This document shows, in pieces, positions 17,463-26,544 of a DNA stretch of 64,000 nt. The stretch spans positions 62,001-126,000 of the forward strand of contig JAODAQ010000035.1 of the NCBI GenBank assembly GCA_025463515.1, written 5' to 3'. A program made the translations under genes and the position numbers. Every line of letters starts with the position of its first letter. The stretch's first letter is position 1. A model generated the notes under the pieces. That model did not search any database, was not told where the DNA came from, and saw nothing but the letters and a program-made list of their open reading frames with translations. Source of the stretch: Rhodoglobus sp. (lineage in GTDB: Bacteria; Actinomycetota; Actinomycetes; Actinomycetales; Microbacteriaceae).

Positions 17463-18764
17463 ATGGCAAAGAAGCTCATAGCGGTAGGGGCAGCTGCTGT
17501 CGCAGCGACGCTGATGCTCGCGGGCTGCCAGTCGGGCGGCACCCAGCCCGACGACGGCACCCCCTCGGGAGAGATCACTGTCCTCACCCAGCGCACCGAC
17601 CTGGTCGACAACGTCTTCCAGGACTACAAGAAGGAGTTCGAGGCGAAGTACCCGGATGTCACGGTGAACTTCGAGGCGATCACCGACTACGAGGGCGAGA
17701 TCGCGATCCGCCTCAACACCGACGACTACGGTGACGTGCTGCTCATCCCCAACTCGGTGAGCAAAGACCAGCTCGCCAACTACTTCGAGCCGCTCGGCAC
17801 CACAGACGAGCTCAAGGAGAAGTACCTCTTCGTCGACGAGCAGGCCTACGACGGCACCGGCTACGGGGTCGCCATCACCGGCAACGCCCAGGGCTACGTC
17901 TACAACAAGAAGGTCTGGGCGGCCGCGGGCATCACTGACGCCCCGACCACCCCCGAAGAGTTCATCGCCGACCTCCAGTCGATCAAGGACCAGACGGACG
18001 CCATCCCGCTCTACACCAATTACAAGGACGGCTGGCCGCTGAGCCAGTGGACCGGCGACCGCGGATTCGGCCCGGAGGGCGGCAACTACGCCAACCACAC
18101 CACCGAGATCGACGCTCCCTGGACGCCGGGCGAGGACTACTACGAGATCGACTCGATCCTCTACGACGCCGTGGCCGGCGGCCTCACGGAAGACGACCCC
18201 GCCACGACGAACTGGGAGAACTCGAAGACCCTGATCGGGTCGGGCCAGGTCGCCACCATGGTCCTCGGCTCGTGGGCGATCACCCAGATGCGGGATGCCG
18301 CGGTCGCCGCGGGCGGCTCGGCCGACGACATCGGCTACTGGCCGTTCCCCGTTCAGACGGACGGCGTGTTCCACTCCGCGGTCGGCGGCGACTACAAGAA
18401 CGCCATCAACGTGCACTCCCAGCACAAGGCGGCGGCCCAGGCCTGGATCGACTGGTTCGCCAATGAGTCGGGCTACGCGGCAAGCCAGGGCGGCATCTCC
18501 CCCGTCGTCGGCGGCGAGCTGCCCGACACGCTCGCCGACTTCGACGCCCTCGGCGTCAAGTTCGTCGAGACCGTGCCGGCTCCCGCCGGTGACGAGGCGC
18601 TCGAGGCCGCGATCTACAACGGCGCCGAGATCGACATCTGGGGCAACCTCTACCGCCAGAAGCTCATCGACATCGCCCGCGGCGCGGCCGACGGCGACAA
18701 GGAGAGCTACTTCGCAGAGTTGAACGCGAAGTGGGAGGCGGCTCGCACCGCGGCCCAGGGCTGA
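17463..18764 (+). CDS. carbohydrate ABC importer substrate-binding lipoprotein
   Basis: A 433-residue family-1 extracellular binding protein. The signal peptide carries lipobox LAGC with the lipid cysteine at residue 22. First gene of the LacI-controlled operon with two permeases, GH2 beta-mannosidase and GH113-type enzyme, so its likely ligand is a manno-oligosaccharide (inference from context). The C-terminal half has many aromatic and acidic positions (for example EGGNYANH, GEDYYEIDS) typical of sugar-binding clefts. Confidence 0.93.
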   Translation: MAKKLIAVGAAAVAATLMLAGCQSGGTQPDDGTPSGEITVLTQRTDLVDNVFQDYKKEFEAKYPDVTVNFEAITDYEGEIAIRLNTDDYGDVLLIPNSVSKDQLANYFEPLGTTDELKEKYLFVDEQAYDGTGYGVAITGNAQGYVYNKKVWAAAGITDAPTTPEEFIADLQSIKDQTDAIPLYTNYKDGWPLSQWTGDRGFGPEGGNYANHTTEIDAPWTPGEDYYEIDSILYDAVAGGLTEDDPATTNWENSKTLIGSGQVATMVLGSWAITQMRDAAVAAGGSADDIGYWPFPVQTDGVFHSAVGGDYKNAINVHSQHKAAAQAWIDWFANESGYAASQGGISPVVGGELPDTLADFDALGVKFVETVPAPAGDEALEAAIYNGAEIDIWGNLYRQKLIDIARGAADGDKESYFAELNAKWEAARTAAQG

Positions 18765-18828
18765 GCCACACTGCACTGAACCCGACTGAACGACGATCGC
18801 CGGAACGGACAATGGAGTACGCGGCCCA

Positions 18829-19782
18829 ATGGTAAGTGTGACCGATACAACAAAGCTCGTTCCGGCGATCGCCGGCAAGCGCACCCGGAAGGGCGGCCCG
18901 CCCGGGCGCCGGCGGACCGGCAGGATCACCCCGTGGTTGTTCCTGCTGGTGCCGCTGGCCCTCCTGGGGGTGTTCACCTACCTGCCTGCGGCGAACATGT
19001 TCATGTACAGCTTCACGAGCTGGAACGGATTCGAGGCGACGCCGAAGCAGTTCGTCGGCCTCGACAACTACGCCTCCATCTTCACGAGGGACGACATCCT
19101 CCCGGTCTTCGTCGTCAGCCTGTACTACATCGCGGCGTCGTTCATCCAGATGGCCCTGGCCCTCTACTTCGCCACCCTGCTGAGCTTCAGCACCTGGTTC
19201 CAGAACCTGTTCAAGGGCATCCTCTTCTTCCCGGCCCTGATCAACGGCGTGGCGATCGGGTTCGTCTTCCTCTACCTCTTCCAACCGGGGGGCACCCTGG
19301 ACAGCGCGCTCGGCGCGGTCGGCCTCGGCGACCTCACCCGCCACTGGCTGGGCGACCCGGACGTGGTCAACTACTCGCTCGCGGCGACATCGGTGTGGCG
19401 CTACACCGGGCTCAACTTCGTGCTGTTCCTCGGCGCGATCCAGTCGATCCCGAAGGAGACCTACGAGGCCGCCGAGATCGACGGCGCCAACCGCTGGCAC
19501 CAGTTCCGCTACATCATCGCGCCGAGCATCAAGCGGATCATCAGCCTGTCGTTCATCCTCGCGATCTCGGGAAGCCTCGCGGTGTTCGAGATCCCCTACA
19601 TCATGACTCAGGGCGCCAACGGCTCCATGACCTTCGTCATCAAGACCGTCACTCTCGGCCTGGGCACCTTCCACAAGGTGGGGCTCGCCTCGGCCATGGC
19701 CGTCGTACTGCTGCTGCTCGTCCTGCTGATCACGTGGGTGCAACGACGCCTCGTGCCCGACGACAAGGTGGACCTGTCATGA
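18829..19782 (+). CDS. carbohydrate ABC importer permease (MalF type)
   Basis: CUT1 permease, 317 residues, basic cytoplasmic N-terminus then about six helices beginning TPWLFLLVPLALLGVF. The EAA loop is ETYEAAEIDGANRWHQFRYI. ATG 18829 is taken as start; a GTG three codons later is equally possible. It overlaps the second permease gene by 4 nt. No companion ATPase is encoded nearby. Confidence 0.92.
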   Translation: MVSVTDTTKLVPAIAGKRTRKGGPPGRRRTGRITPWLFLLVPLALLGVFTYLPAANMFMYSFTSWNGFEATPKQFVGLDNYASIFTRDDILPVFVVSLYYIAASFIQMALALYFATLLSFSTWFQNLFKGILFFPALINGVAIGFVFLYLFQPGGTLDSALGAVGLGDLTRHWLGDPDVVNYSLAATSVWRYTGLNFVLFLGAIQSIPKETYEAAEIDGANRWHQFRYIIAPSIKRIISLSFILAISGSLAVFEIPYIMTQGANGSMTFVIKTVTLGLGTFHKVGLASAMAVVLLLLVLLITWVQRRLVPDDKVDLS

Positions 19783-20606
19783 CCGCGCGCGTGATCTTCA
19801 CCGTACTCAAGTACCTCAGCCTCGTCGTGGCCTGCGTCGTGACGCTGCTGCCACTGGGCGTCGTGCTCATCGCCTCCCTCAAGAGCGGCACCGAGTTCGC
19901 CACCTCCGGCCCCTTCGACCTGCCCGCGAACCTCTTCAACGTCGACAACTTCGTCACCGCGTTCGTCAAGGGCGACATGGTGCAGGGCCTGATCAACACC
20001 GCGTTCATCCTCGTGGTCTCGCTCGCCGGCACGATCCTGGTCGGCACGATGACCGCGTACGCGATCGACAGGTTCACGTTCAGGGGCAAGAAGATCGTGG
20101 TCGGCCTGTTCCTCATCGCCACTCTGGTGCCGGGCGTGACGACCCAGGTCGCGACCTTCCAGATCGTCAACAACCTCGGGCTGTTCAACACCCTGGCGGC
20201 GCCGATCGTGCTCTTCCTCGGCACCGACATCGTCTCGATCTACATCTTCGTGCAGTTCATGTCGTCGATCCCGAAGTCGCTCGACGAGGCCGCGATGCTC
20301 GACGGCGCCAACCGCTGGACCATCTACTGGCGCGTCGTGCTCCCGCTGCTCAAGCCCGCGATCGCGACGGTCGTGATCATCCGCGGCATAGCGATATACA
20401 ACGAGTTCTACATCCCCTTCCTCTACATGCCGTCGGCGAAGCTCGGCACCATCTCCACCGCCCTGTTCCGGTTCAAAGGGCCGTTCGGCGCGCAGTGGGA
20501 GGTGATCGCGGCGGGCACGATCCTCGTGATCATCCCGACGCTCGTCCTCTTCCTCTTCCTTCAGAAGTACATCTACAACGGATTCATCTCAGGAGCTACT
20601 AAATGA
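19779..20606 (+). CDS. carbohydrate ABC importer permease (MalG type)
   Basis: 275-residue CUT1 permease. The ATG at 19779 overlaps the preceding stop (ATGA). About six helices, EAA loop KSLDEAAMLDGANRWTIYW, C-terminus YIYNGFISGATK typical of MalG-type subunits. Its stop overlaps the beta-mannosidase start (ATGA), tying transport to hydrolysis on one transcript. Confidence 0.93.
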   Translation: MTARVIFTVLKYLSLVVACVVTLLPLGVVLIASLKSGTEFATSGPFDLPANLFNVDNFVTAFVKGDMVQGLINTAFILVVSLAGTILVGTMTAYAIDRFTFRGKKIVVGLFLIATLVPGVTTQVATFQIVNNLGLFNTLAAPIVLFLGTDIVSIYIFVQFMSSIPKSLDEAAMLDGANRWTIYWRVVLPLLKPAIATVVIIRGIAIYNEFYIPFLYMPSAKLGTISTALFRFKGPFGAQWEVIAAGTILVIIPTLVLFLFLQKYIYNGFISGATK

Positions 20607-23065
20607 CCTCTGCCCCACGCACGCGAACCTTGCACGAGGGTTGGACGGTCACATCGGTCGGCGGGCCTGTGCCCGAGTCGATCGTCGGCCGCAGCATCCC
20701 GGCGACCGTGCCCGGCAGTGTGCACACCGACCTGATGGCGGCCGGCCTGATCGCAGACCCCTACCTGGACGCGAACGAGCGCCTCGTGGCGTGGGTCGGT
20801 GCCGCCGACTGGCGCTACAGCACGACGTTCGAGTGGAGCGACGGCGGCTTCGATCGGAGCGACCTGGTCTTCGAGGGCCTCGACACGGTCGCGGCGGTCG
20901 AGTTGAACGGCGTGCAGGTCGCCTCGACGGCGAACATGCACCGCACCTACCGGATCGACGCGACCTCGGGCCTGCGCGAAGGGTCGAACGAGCTCGTCGT
21001 CACGTTCTCCTCCCCGCTCAAGTACGCCGACCGCATGAGCCTCGAGCTCGGCTACCGGCCGCACGTCAACCACCACCCGTACAACGCGATCCGCAAGATG
21101 GCCTGCAGCTTCGGGTGGGACTGGGGGCTCGACACCGCGACCGTCGGCCTGTGGCGCCCCGTCAGCCTGCACAGCTGGAACACCGCGCGCCTCTCGGCCG
21201 TGCGCCCGCTCGCGACGGCCGACGGGCACGTCGCGGTGCACGTCGACCTCGAGTACACGGATGCCTCGGCCCCCCTGACCCTCACCGCGACGATCGCCGG
21301 CGCAACGGCGAGCACGACGGTCGCGCCCGGCTCGAGCGCCGCGCTCCTCGAGCTCGATGTGGCGGACGCCCAGGCCTGGTGGCCCCGCGGCTACGGCGAG
21401 CAGCCGCTCTACGACCTCGCGGTCGCGCTCGAGACCGACGGCGCCCCGATCGACAGCTACTCGACCCGGCTGGGGTTCCGCTCGGTCTCGATCGACACCG
21501 CCCCCGACGAGATCGGCGCGCCCTTCACCTTCGTCGTGAACGGCCAGCCGATCTACGTCAAGGGGGCCAACTGGATTCCGGACGACGCGTTTCCCCACCG
21601 CGTCGATCGTGCGCGCTACGCTGCCCGCCTCGATCAGGCCGAGCACGCGAACCTCAACCTGCTGCGCATCTGGGGCGGCGGAATCTTCGAGAGCGACGAC
21701 TTCTACGCCGAGTGCGACGAGCGCGGCATCATGGTCTGGCAGGACTTCCTGTTCGCCTGCGCGTCGTACTCCGAGGAGGAGCCGATGCGCACCGAGGTGC
21801 TCGCCGAGGTGCGCGACAACGTGATCAGGCTCCTCCCCCACCCGAGCCTCGTGCTCTGGAACGGCAACAACGAGAACATCTGGGGCTACTACGACTGGGG
21901 CTGGGAGAACCGCCTCGAGGGCAAGAGCTGGGGGCTCGGGTACTACCTCGAGCTGTTCCCCGCCCTGCTCGCCGAGCTCGACCCGCACCGCCCGTACACG
22001 CCGGGCAGCCCGTTCTCGCCCTCCGACCCGAGCGGCGCCACGATTCATCCGAACGATCCCGACAACGGCTCCTCCCACCAGTGGGAGCACTGGAACCGGG
22101 TCGACTACCCCGACTACCGCAACCACGTCCCGCGGTTCGTCGCCGAGTTCGGCTGGCAGGGGCCGCCGGCGTGGTCGACCCTGGAGCGCGCGATCTCCGA
22201 CTCGCCGCTGACCCCCGAGAGCCCCGGGATGCTCGTGCACCAGAAGGCCCTCGACGGCAACGACAAGCTCACCGACGGCCTCGTCGCGCACCTGCCCTTT
22301 CAGAACGACATGGACGACTGGCACTGGGCGATGTCGCTCAACCAGGCGAACGCCGTGGGCGTCAACATCGAGCACCTGCGCTCGTGGAGCCCGCGCAACC
22401 GCGGTGCCGTCGTCTGGCAGCTCAACGACTGCTGGCCTGTGACCTCCTGGGCTGCCGTCGACGGCGACGGCGCCGCGAAGCCGCTGCTCTACGCGATCAA
22501 GCACGGCTACGCGCCGCGGCTTGTGACTGTCCAGCCACGAGAGGGCGGTCTCGCCGCGATCGTGCACAACGACTCGGCCGAGGCGTGGTCGGGCGACCTC
22601 GCCATCGACCGGCGCGACTTCTCGGGGGCCGTGCTCGAGAGCGCGTCCGTCGCCGTGGAGGTGGAGGCCCGTGGATCCGTGACGGTGCCTCTGCCCCCGG
22701 CAGTCGCCACCCCGGCGCGGGATGCCTCGGAGTTCGTCGTTGCCTCGCTCGCGGGCATCCGAGGGCTGTGGTTCTTCACCGAGGCTCGCGACTCGGCGCT
22801 CGCCCCCGCGGAGACGACTCTGGAGGCGGTGCCCCGAGCGGGCGGCTACGACGTCACGATCACGGCCACGACGCTCGTGCGCGACCTCGCCCTGCTCGTG
22901 GACAAGCTCGACCCGGCAGCGTCTGTCGACGACATGCTCGTGACGCTGCTGCCCGGTGAGTCCGTGACGCTCGTGGTGGCGACGGGCGCCGAGCTCACCG
23001 CGTCGGACTTCGACACCCGCCGCGTGCTGCGCAGCGCCAACCAGCTGCTCGAGGTGCTCGCGTGA
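20603..23065 (+). CDS. GH2 beta-mannosidase
   Basis: An 820-residue exo-acting enzyme releasing mannose from the non-reducing end of beta-mannosides. The N-terminal sugar-binding domain (SIPATVPGSVHTDLMAAGLI, WRYSTTF) is characteristic of the beta-mannosidase branch of GH2. Catalytic acid/base E424 lies in LWNGNNENIW and nucleophile E515 in VAEFGWQGPP. No signal peptide: it works on imported oligosaccharides. AGGAG precedes the ATG, which overlaps the permease stop; its own stop overlaps the next gene (GTGA). Confidence 0.93.
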   Translation: MTSAPRTRTLHEGWTVTSVGGPVPESIVGRSIPATVPGSVHTDLMAAGLIADPYLDANERLVAWVGAADWRYSTTFEWSDGGFDRSDLVFEGLDTVAAVELNGVQVASTANMHRTYRIDATSGLREGSNELVVTFSSPLKYADRMSLELGYRPHVNHHPYNAIRKMACSFGWDWGLDTATVGLWRPVSLHSWNTARLSAVRPLATADGHVAVHVDLEYTDASAPLTLTATIAGATASTTVAPGSSAALLELDVADAQAWWPRGYGEQPLYDLAVALETDGAPIDSYSTRLGFRSVSIDTAPDEIGAPFTFVVNGQPIYVKGANWIPDDAFPHRVDRARYAARLDQAEHANLNLLRIWGGGIFESDDFYAECDERGIMVWQDFLFACASYSEEEPMRTEVLAEVRDNVIRLLPHPSLVLWNGNNENIWGYYDWGWENRLEGKSWGLGYYLELFPALLAELDPHRPYTPGSPFSPSDPSGATIHPNDPDNGSSHQWEHWNRVDYPDYRNHVPRFVAEFGWQGPPAWSTLERAISDSPLTPESPGMLVHQKALDGNDKLTDGLVAHLPFQNDMDDWHWAMSLNQANAVGVNIEHLRSWSPRNRGAVVWQLNDCWPVTSWAAVDGDGAAKPLLYAIKHGYAPRLVTVQPREGGLAAIVHNDSAEAWSGDLAIDRRDFSGAVLESASVAVEVEARGSVTVPLPPAVATPARDASEFVVASLAGIRGLWFFTEARDSALAPAETTLEAVPRAGGYDVTITATTLVRDLALLVDKLDPAASVDDMLVTLLPGESVTLVVATGAELTASDFDTRRVLRSANQLLEVLA

Positions 23066-23994
23066 GCTCGTTCGCCGGCGAGCGGGTCAACGGCATGACG
23101 TGGGGCTGGGTCGGCGAGCCGGGCACGTGGGCTACCGACGAGGCCGCGAGCTCGATGGCGAAGATGCTCGATGTCGGGGTGTCGTGGGCGGGCATCGCCT
23201 TCGCCGCCTGGCAGGAGCGCACGTTCTCCACGGAGGTCCGCTTCGGCGGCGAGTACACCGTGAGTGACGACGAGGTGCGCTGGGCGATCCGCGAGGCGAA
23301 GCGGCTCGGTATGAAGGTCGTGCTCAAGCCCGTCGTGAACGTGAGCGACGCCTGGCGCGGGCACATCGCGTTCTTCGACTGGGACGTGCCGGGCGAGCCC
23401 ACCTGGACCGGGTGGTTCGCCTCGTACACCCGCTTCATCGTGCACTACGCGACAATCGCCGCGGAGGAGGGCGCCGAGATGTTCTGCGTCGGCTGCGAGA
23501 TGGTGCAGTCGGACAAGCGCGCCGACGAGTGGCGCGAACTCGTGCGCCGGGTGCGCGAGGTCTACCCCGGGCTCGTCACCTACAACTGCGACAAGTACCA
23601 GGAAGACCGGGTGACGTGGTGGGACGCGGTAGACATCATCTCGTCGAGCGGCTACTACCCGACCGGGCAGTGGGAGGCTCAGCTCGACCGAATAGCGCCC
23701 GTGCTCGAGAAGTTCGACAGGCCGTTCTTCTTCATGGAGGTGGGCTGCCCGAGCCGCGAGGGCTCCGCCGCACTGCCCAACGACTGGATGCTGCAGGGCG
23801 CGCCGTCTGAGCGCGAGCAGGCCGACTACTACGAGGAGATGTTCTCGGCGTGCGCCGGCCGCGAGTGGGTGCAGGGGTTCATGCTGTGGGACTGGCCGGC
23901 CCGGCTGTACCCGCTCGAGCAGGCCGCGTCGAACACCGACTACTGCCCCTATGGAAAAGAAGCGTCGGCGATTCTGCAACGCTGGTACGTGTGA
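23062..23994 (+). CDS. GH113-like (beta/alpha)8 glycosidase, probable beta-mannanase
   Basis: A 310-residue TIM-barrel protein resembling GH113 endo-beta-1,4-mannanases. Two glutamates fit the catalytic pair: E146 in CVGCEM (acid/base) and E226 in FFFMEVGCPS (nucleophile), 80 residues apart, as I recall for the characterised family members. It begins GERVNGMTWGWVGEPGTW and lacks a signal peptide, so it would cut imported oligosaccharides rather than polymer. GTG start 23062 overlaps the beta-mannosidase stop, and its stop overlaps the next ABC gene. Confidence 0.8.
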   Translation: MSSFAGERVNGMTWGWVGEPGTWATDEAASSMAKMLDVGVSWAGIAFAAWQERTFSTEVRFGGEYTVSDDEVRWAIREAKRLGMKVVLKPVVNVSDAWRGHIAFFDWDVPGEPTWTGWFASYTRFIVHYATIAAEEGAEMFCVGCEMVQSDKRADEWRELVRRVREVYPGLVTYNCDKYQEDRVTWWDAVDIISSSGYYPTGQWEAQLDRIAPVLEKFDRPFFFMEVGCPSREGSAALPNDWMLQGAPSEREQADYYEEMFSACAGREWVQGFMLWDWPARLYPLEQAASNTDYCPYGKEASAILQRWYV

Positions 23995-25724
23995 ACGGCC
24001 AACACCCCGCACGATCCCTTTTCGCCCTCCTCGCTCCCCACCGGCGCCGCGTCGCCTTGAGCATCGTGTTCTTCGCGATCAAAGACAGCCCGCTCTGGGT
24101 GCTGCCGATCATCACCGCGCGCATCATCGACGTGGTGGTGCGGCACGGGTCGCTCATGGAGCTGTTCAGCTACGCGGCGATCGCGATCGCCGCACTGCTG
24201 CTCAACTACCCGGGCCACGTGCTCTTCGTGCGGCTCTTCGCGGGTGCGACCCGGCAGATCGCGGCCGACCTGCGCAACCGCCTCGCCAGCCGTCTGCAGT
24301 ACCTCTCGATCGGATTCCACTCGCGCGCGAGCGCGTCGGTGATCCAGTCGAAGGTCGTGCGCGACGTCGAGAACATCGAGCTCATGTACCAGCAGGCCGT
24401 GCCGCCGGCGCTCTCCACGATCCTCATCCTGATCGGCGCGCTCACCGTCACGGCGATCCAGGTTCCGGCATTCGTCCTGGTGTACGCGCTCACCGTGCCC
24501 CTCGCCGTCGGTCTCGTGACACTCGTGCGGCGCCGCATGGGGCGCCGCAACGAGGAGTTCCGGCGCGAGGTCGAGCGGTTCTCCTCGAGGGTGGGCGAGA
24601 TGGCCACGCTCATGCCGATCACCCGCGCGCACGGGCTCGAGGAGGTTGCCGAGAGCCGGGTCGCCGACGGCGCGGAGGGCGTGCGCAGCGCGGGCTTCAC
24701 CCTCGATCGCCTCAACGGCCGCTTCGGGGCCATGGCCTGGGTCTCGATGCAGGTGCTCGCGGTGGCGACACTCGTCTTCGCCGCGATGTCGGCTCTGACG
24801 GGCATCCTGCCCATCACCCCCGGCCAGGTAGTGCTGCTCAGCACCTACTTCACGATGCTCACGGGCGGTGTCATCAACCTGCTCAACCTCACCCCGCTGT
24901 TCTCGCGCGCGGTCGAGTCGGTTCGGTCGATCGGCGAGATCCTGGATGAACCAGACCTCGAGCAGAACAACGGCAAGGCCCGCGTCGACTCGGTGGCGGG
25001 CGCACTCACACTCGAAGGGGTCGGATTCAGCTTCGACGGCGGCGGCACTCGCGCCCTCGACGACATCGGCCTCGAGATCGCCGAGGGCGAGACTGTCGCG
25101 TTCGTCGGCCCGTCCGGCTCCGGCAAGTCGACGATGCTCAACCTCGTTCTCGGGTTCATCAGGCCCACCGAAGGGCGCATCCTGCTCGACGGCGTGGACA
25201 TGGAGGCGCTCGACCTCAGGACCTTCCGCCGCTTCGTGTCGGTCGTGCCGCAGGAGTCGGTGCTCTTCGAGGGATCGATCCGCGACAACGTCACATACGG
25301 CATGACCGATGTGCCGGACGAGCGGGTGCGCGAGGCCCTGCGCGACGCGAACGCCCTGGAGATCGTGGGCGCCCTCCCGGACGGCTGGAACACCGTCGTC
25401 GGCGAGCGCGGCGCGCGCATCTCCGGCGGGCAGCGGCAGCGCCTCGCCATCGCGCGCGCGCTCATCCGCGACCCGCGCGTGCTGCTGCTCGACGAGGCGA
25501 CGAGCGCCCTCGACACGGAGTCGGAGGAGAAGGTGCGCGATGCTCTCGCCCACCTGATGCGCGACCGGACTACGCTCGTGGTCGCGCACCGGCTGTCGAC
25601 GATCCGGTCGGCCGACCGGATCGTGGTGCTCGATCACGGGCGGATAGTCGAGGTCGGCAACCACGACGAGCTGCTCGCCCGCGATGGCAGGTACGCGGCA
25701 CTCGTGCGCACTCAGGCGCGCTAG
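23991..25724 (+). CDS. ABC transporter half-molecule, exporter type (fused membrane and ATPase domains)
   Basis: A 577-residue protein: about six membrane helices (residues 15-310), then a nucleotide-binding domain with Walker A GPSGSGKST, signature ISGGQRQRL, Walker B VLLLDEATSALD and the switch histidine in VVAHRLST. This is the architecture of homodimeric multidrug/lipid exporters, not of sugar importers. It starts at GTG 23991, overlapping the GH113 stop by 4 nt, so it is translationally coupled to the mannoside enzymes. Substrate unknown. Confidence 0.92.
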   Translation: MNGQHPARSLFALLAPHRRRVALSIVFFAIKDSPLWVLPIITARIIDVVVRHGSLMELFSYAAIAIAALLLNYPGHVLFVRLFAGATRQIAADLRNRLASRLQYLSIGFHSRASASVIQSKVVRDVENIELMYQQAVPPALSTILILIGALTVTAIQVPAFVLVYALTVPLAVGLVTLVRRRMGRRNEEFRREVERFSSRVGEMATLMPITRAHGLEEVAESRVADGAEGVRSAGFTLDRLNGRFGAMAWVSMQVLAVATLVFAAMSALTGILPITPGQVVLLSTYFTMLTGGVINLLNLTPLFSRAVESVRSIGEILDEPDLEQNNGKARVDSVAGALTLEGVGFSFDGGGTRALDDIGLEIAEGETVAFVGPSGSGKSTMLNLVLGFIRPTEGRILLDGVDMEALDLRTFRRFVSVVPQESVLFEGSIRDNVTYGMTDVPDERVREALRDANALEIVGALPDGWNTVVGERGARISGGQRQRLAIARALIRDPRVLLLDEATSALDTESEEKVRDALAHLMRDRTTLVVAHRLSTIRSADRIVVLDHGRIVEVGNHDELLARDGRYAALVRTQAR

Positions 25725-25776
25725 GCGGGCCGCGCGCCGTTACACCCCCGTCACATCCATCGGCGAGACTCTGACG

Positions 25777-26544
25777 ATGGACCTCGTCACAGTGCAGTCG
25801 GCCAGGGTCGCCCGCGAGCGCGGCGACCTGGCCCTCGCGACCGGCGAGGTCGTGATCGGCGGCGGCACCTGGCTGTACTCCGAGCCGCAGGAGGCGACCG
25901 GGGTCGTCGATCTGCTCGGCATGGGCTGGGAGCCGGTGACCCGCACCGCGGACTCGTGGGTCATCGCCGCGACCTGCACGATCGAGACGCTGCGCGGGCT
26001 CGGTCCGTTCTTCGAGCAGTGCGCCGACTCGCTGTTGGCGTCGTGGAAGATCCAGCGCGTGGCGACGGTCGGCGGCAACATCGCGCTCTCGCTCCCCGCG
26101 GGCCCCATGACCTCGCTCGCCGTCGCGCTCGACGCGACGCTCGTGCTGTGGACGGCGTCGTCCGAGCGCCGGGTGCCCGCCGCCGCCTTCGTGACCGGCG
26201 TGCGCACAAACGTCCTGGCGCCCGGCGAGGTGGTCCGCGCGATCGAGATCCCGCTCGCCTCGCTGCACCGCACCGCGTTCCGCCGCATCGCGCTCTCGCC
26301 GCTGGGCCGCACCGGCACCCTCGTGACCGGTCGGCGGGATGCCGCGGGCCTCACGGTCATCACCGTGACGGGCGGCACCACCCGTCCCCACCGGCTCGCG
26401 TTCGACGCGCTCCCGAGCGCGGCGGAGGTTGCGGCATCCGTGGACGCCATCGACGACTGGTACCGCGACGCGCACGGCTCCCCGGACTGGCGCCGGGCGA
26501 TGAGCCTCGCGTTCGCCGAAGAGGTACGGCAGGAGCTCGCATGA
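25777..26544 (+). CDS. molybdenum hydroxylase FAD subunit (xanthine dehydrogenase/CoxM type)
   Basis: A 255-residue FAD-binding subunit of the xanthine dehydrogenase/CO dehydrogenase family. The FAD motifs are GGGTWLYSEP near residue 28 and ATVGGNIALSLPAGP near residue 97. I chose ATG 25777: the sequence before it is the end of the ABC gene and intergenic DNA. Its stop overlaps the start of the fused FeS-Mo subunit (ATGA). It passes electrons from the FeS clusters to NAD or another acceptor. Confidence 0.92.
   Translation: MDLVTVQSARVARERGDLALATGEVVIGGGTWLYSEPQEATGVVDLLGMGWEPVTRTADSWVIAATCTIETLRGLGPFFEQCADSLLASWKIQRVATVGGNIALSLPAGPMTSLAVALDATLVLWTASSERRVPAAAFVTGVRTNVLAPGEVVRAIEIPLASLHRTAFRRIALSPLGRTGTLVTGRRDAAGLTVITVTGGTTRPHRLAFDALPSAAEVAASVDAIDDWYRDAHGSPDWRRAMSLAFAEEVRQELA

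Noticed and set aside
17394-18977. Long minus-strand frame opposite the mannoside binding-protein gene
   Set aside because: Covers a clear lipoprotein gene in antisense and has no recognisable motif.
23991-25724. Treating the ABC half transporter as the missing ATPase of the sugar importer
   Set aside because: It carries its own six-helix exporter domain fused to the ATPase, unlike free-standing MalK-type subunits.
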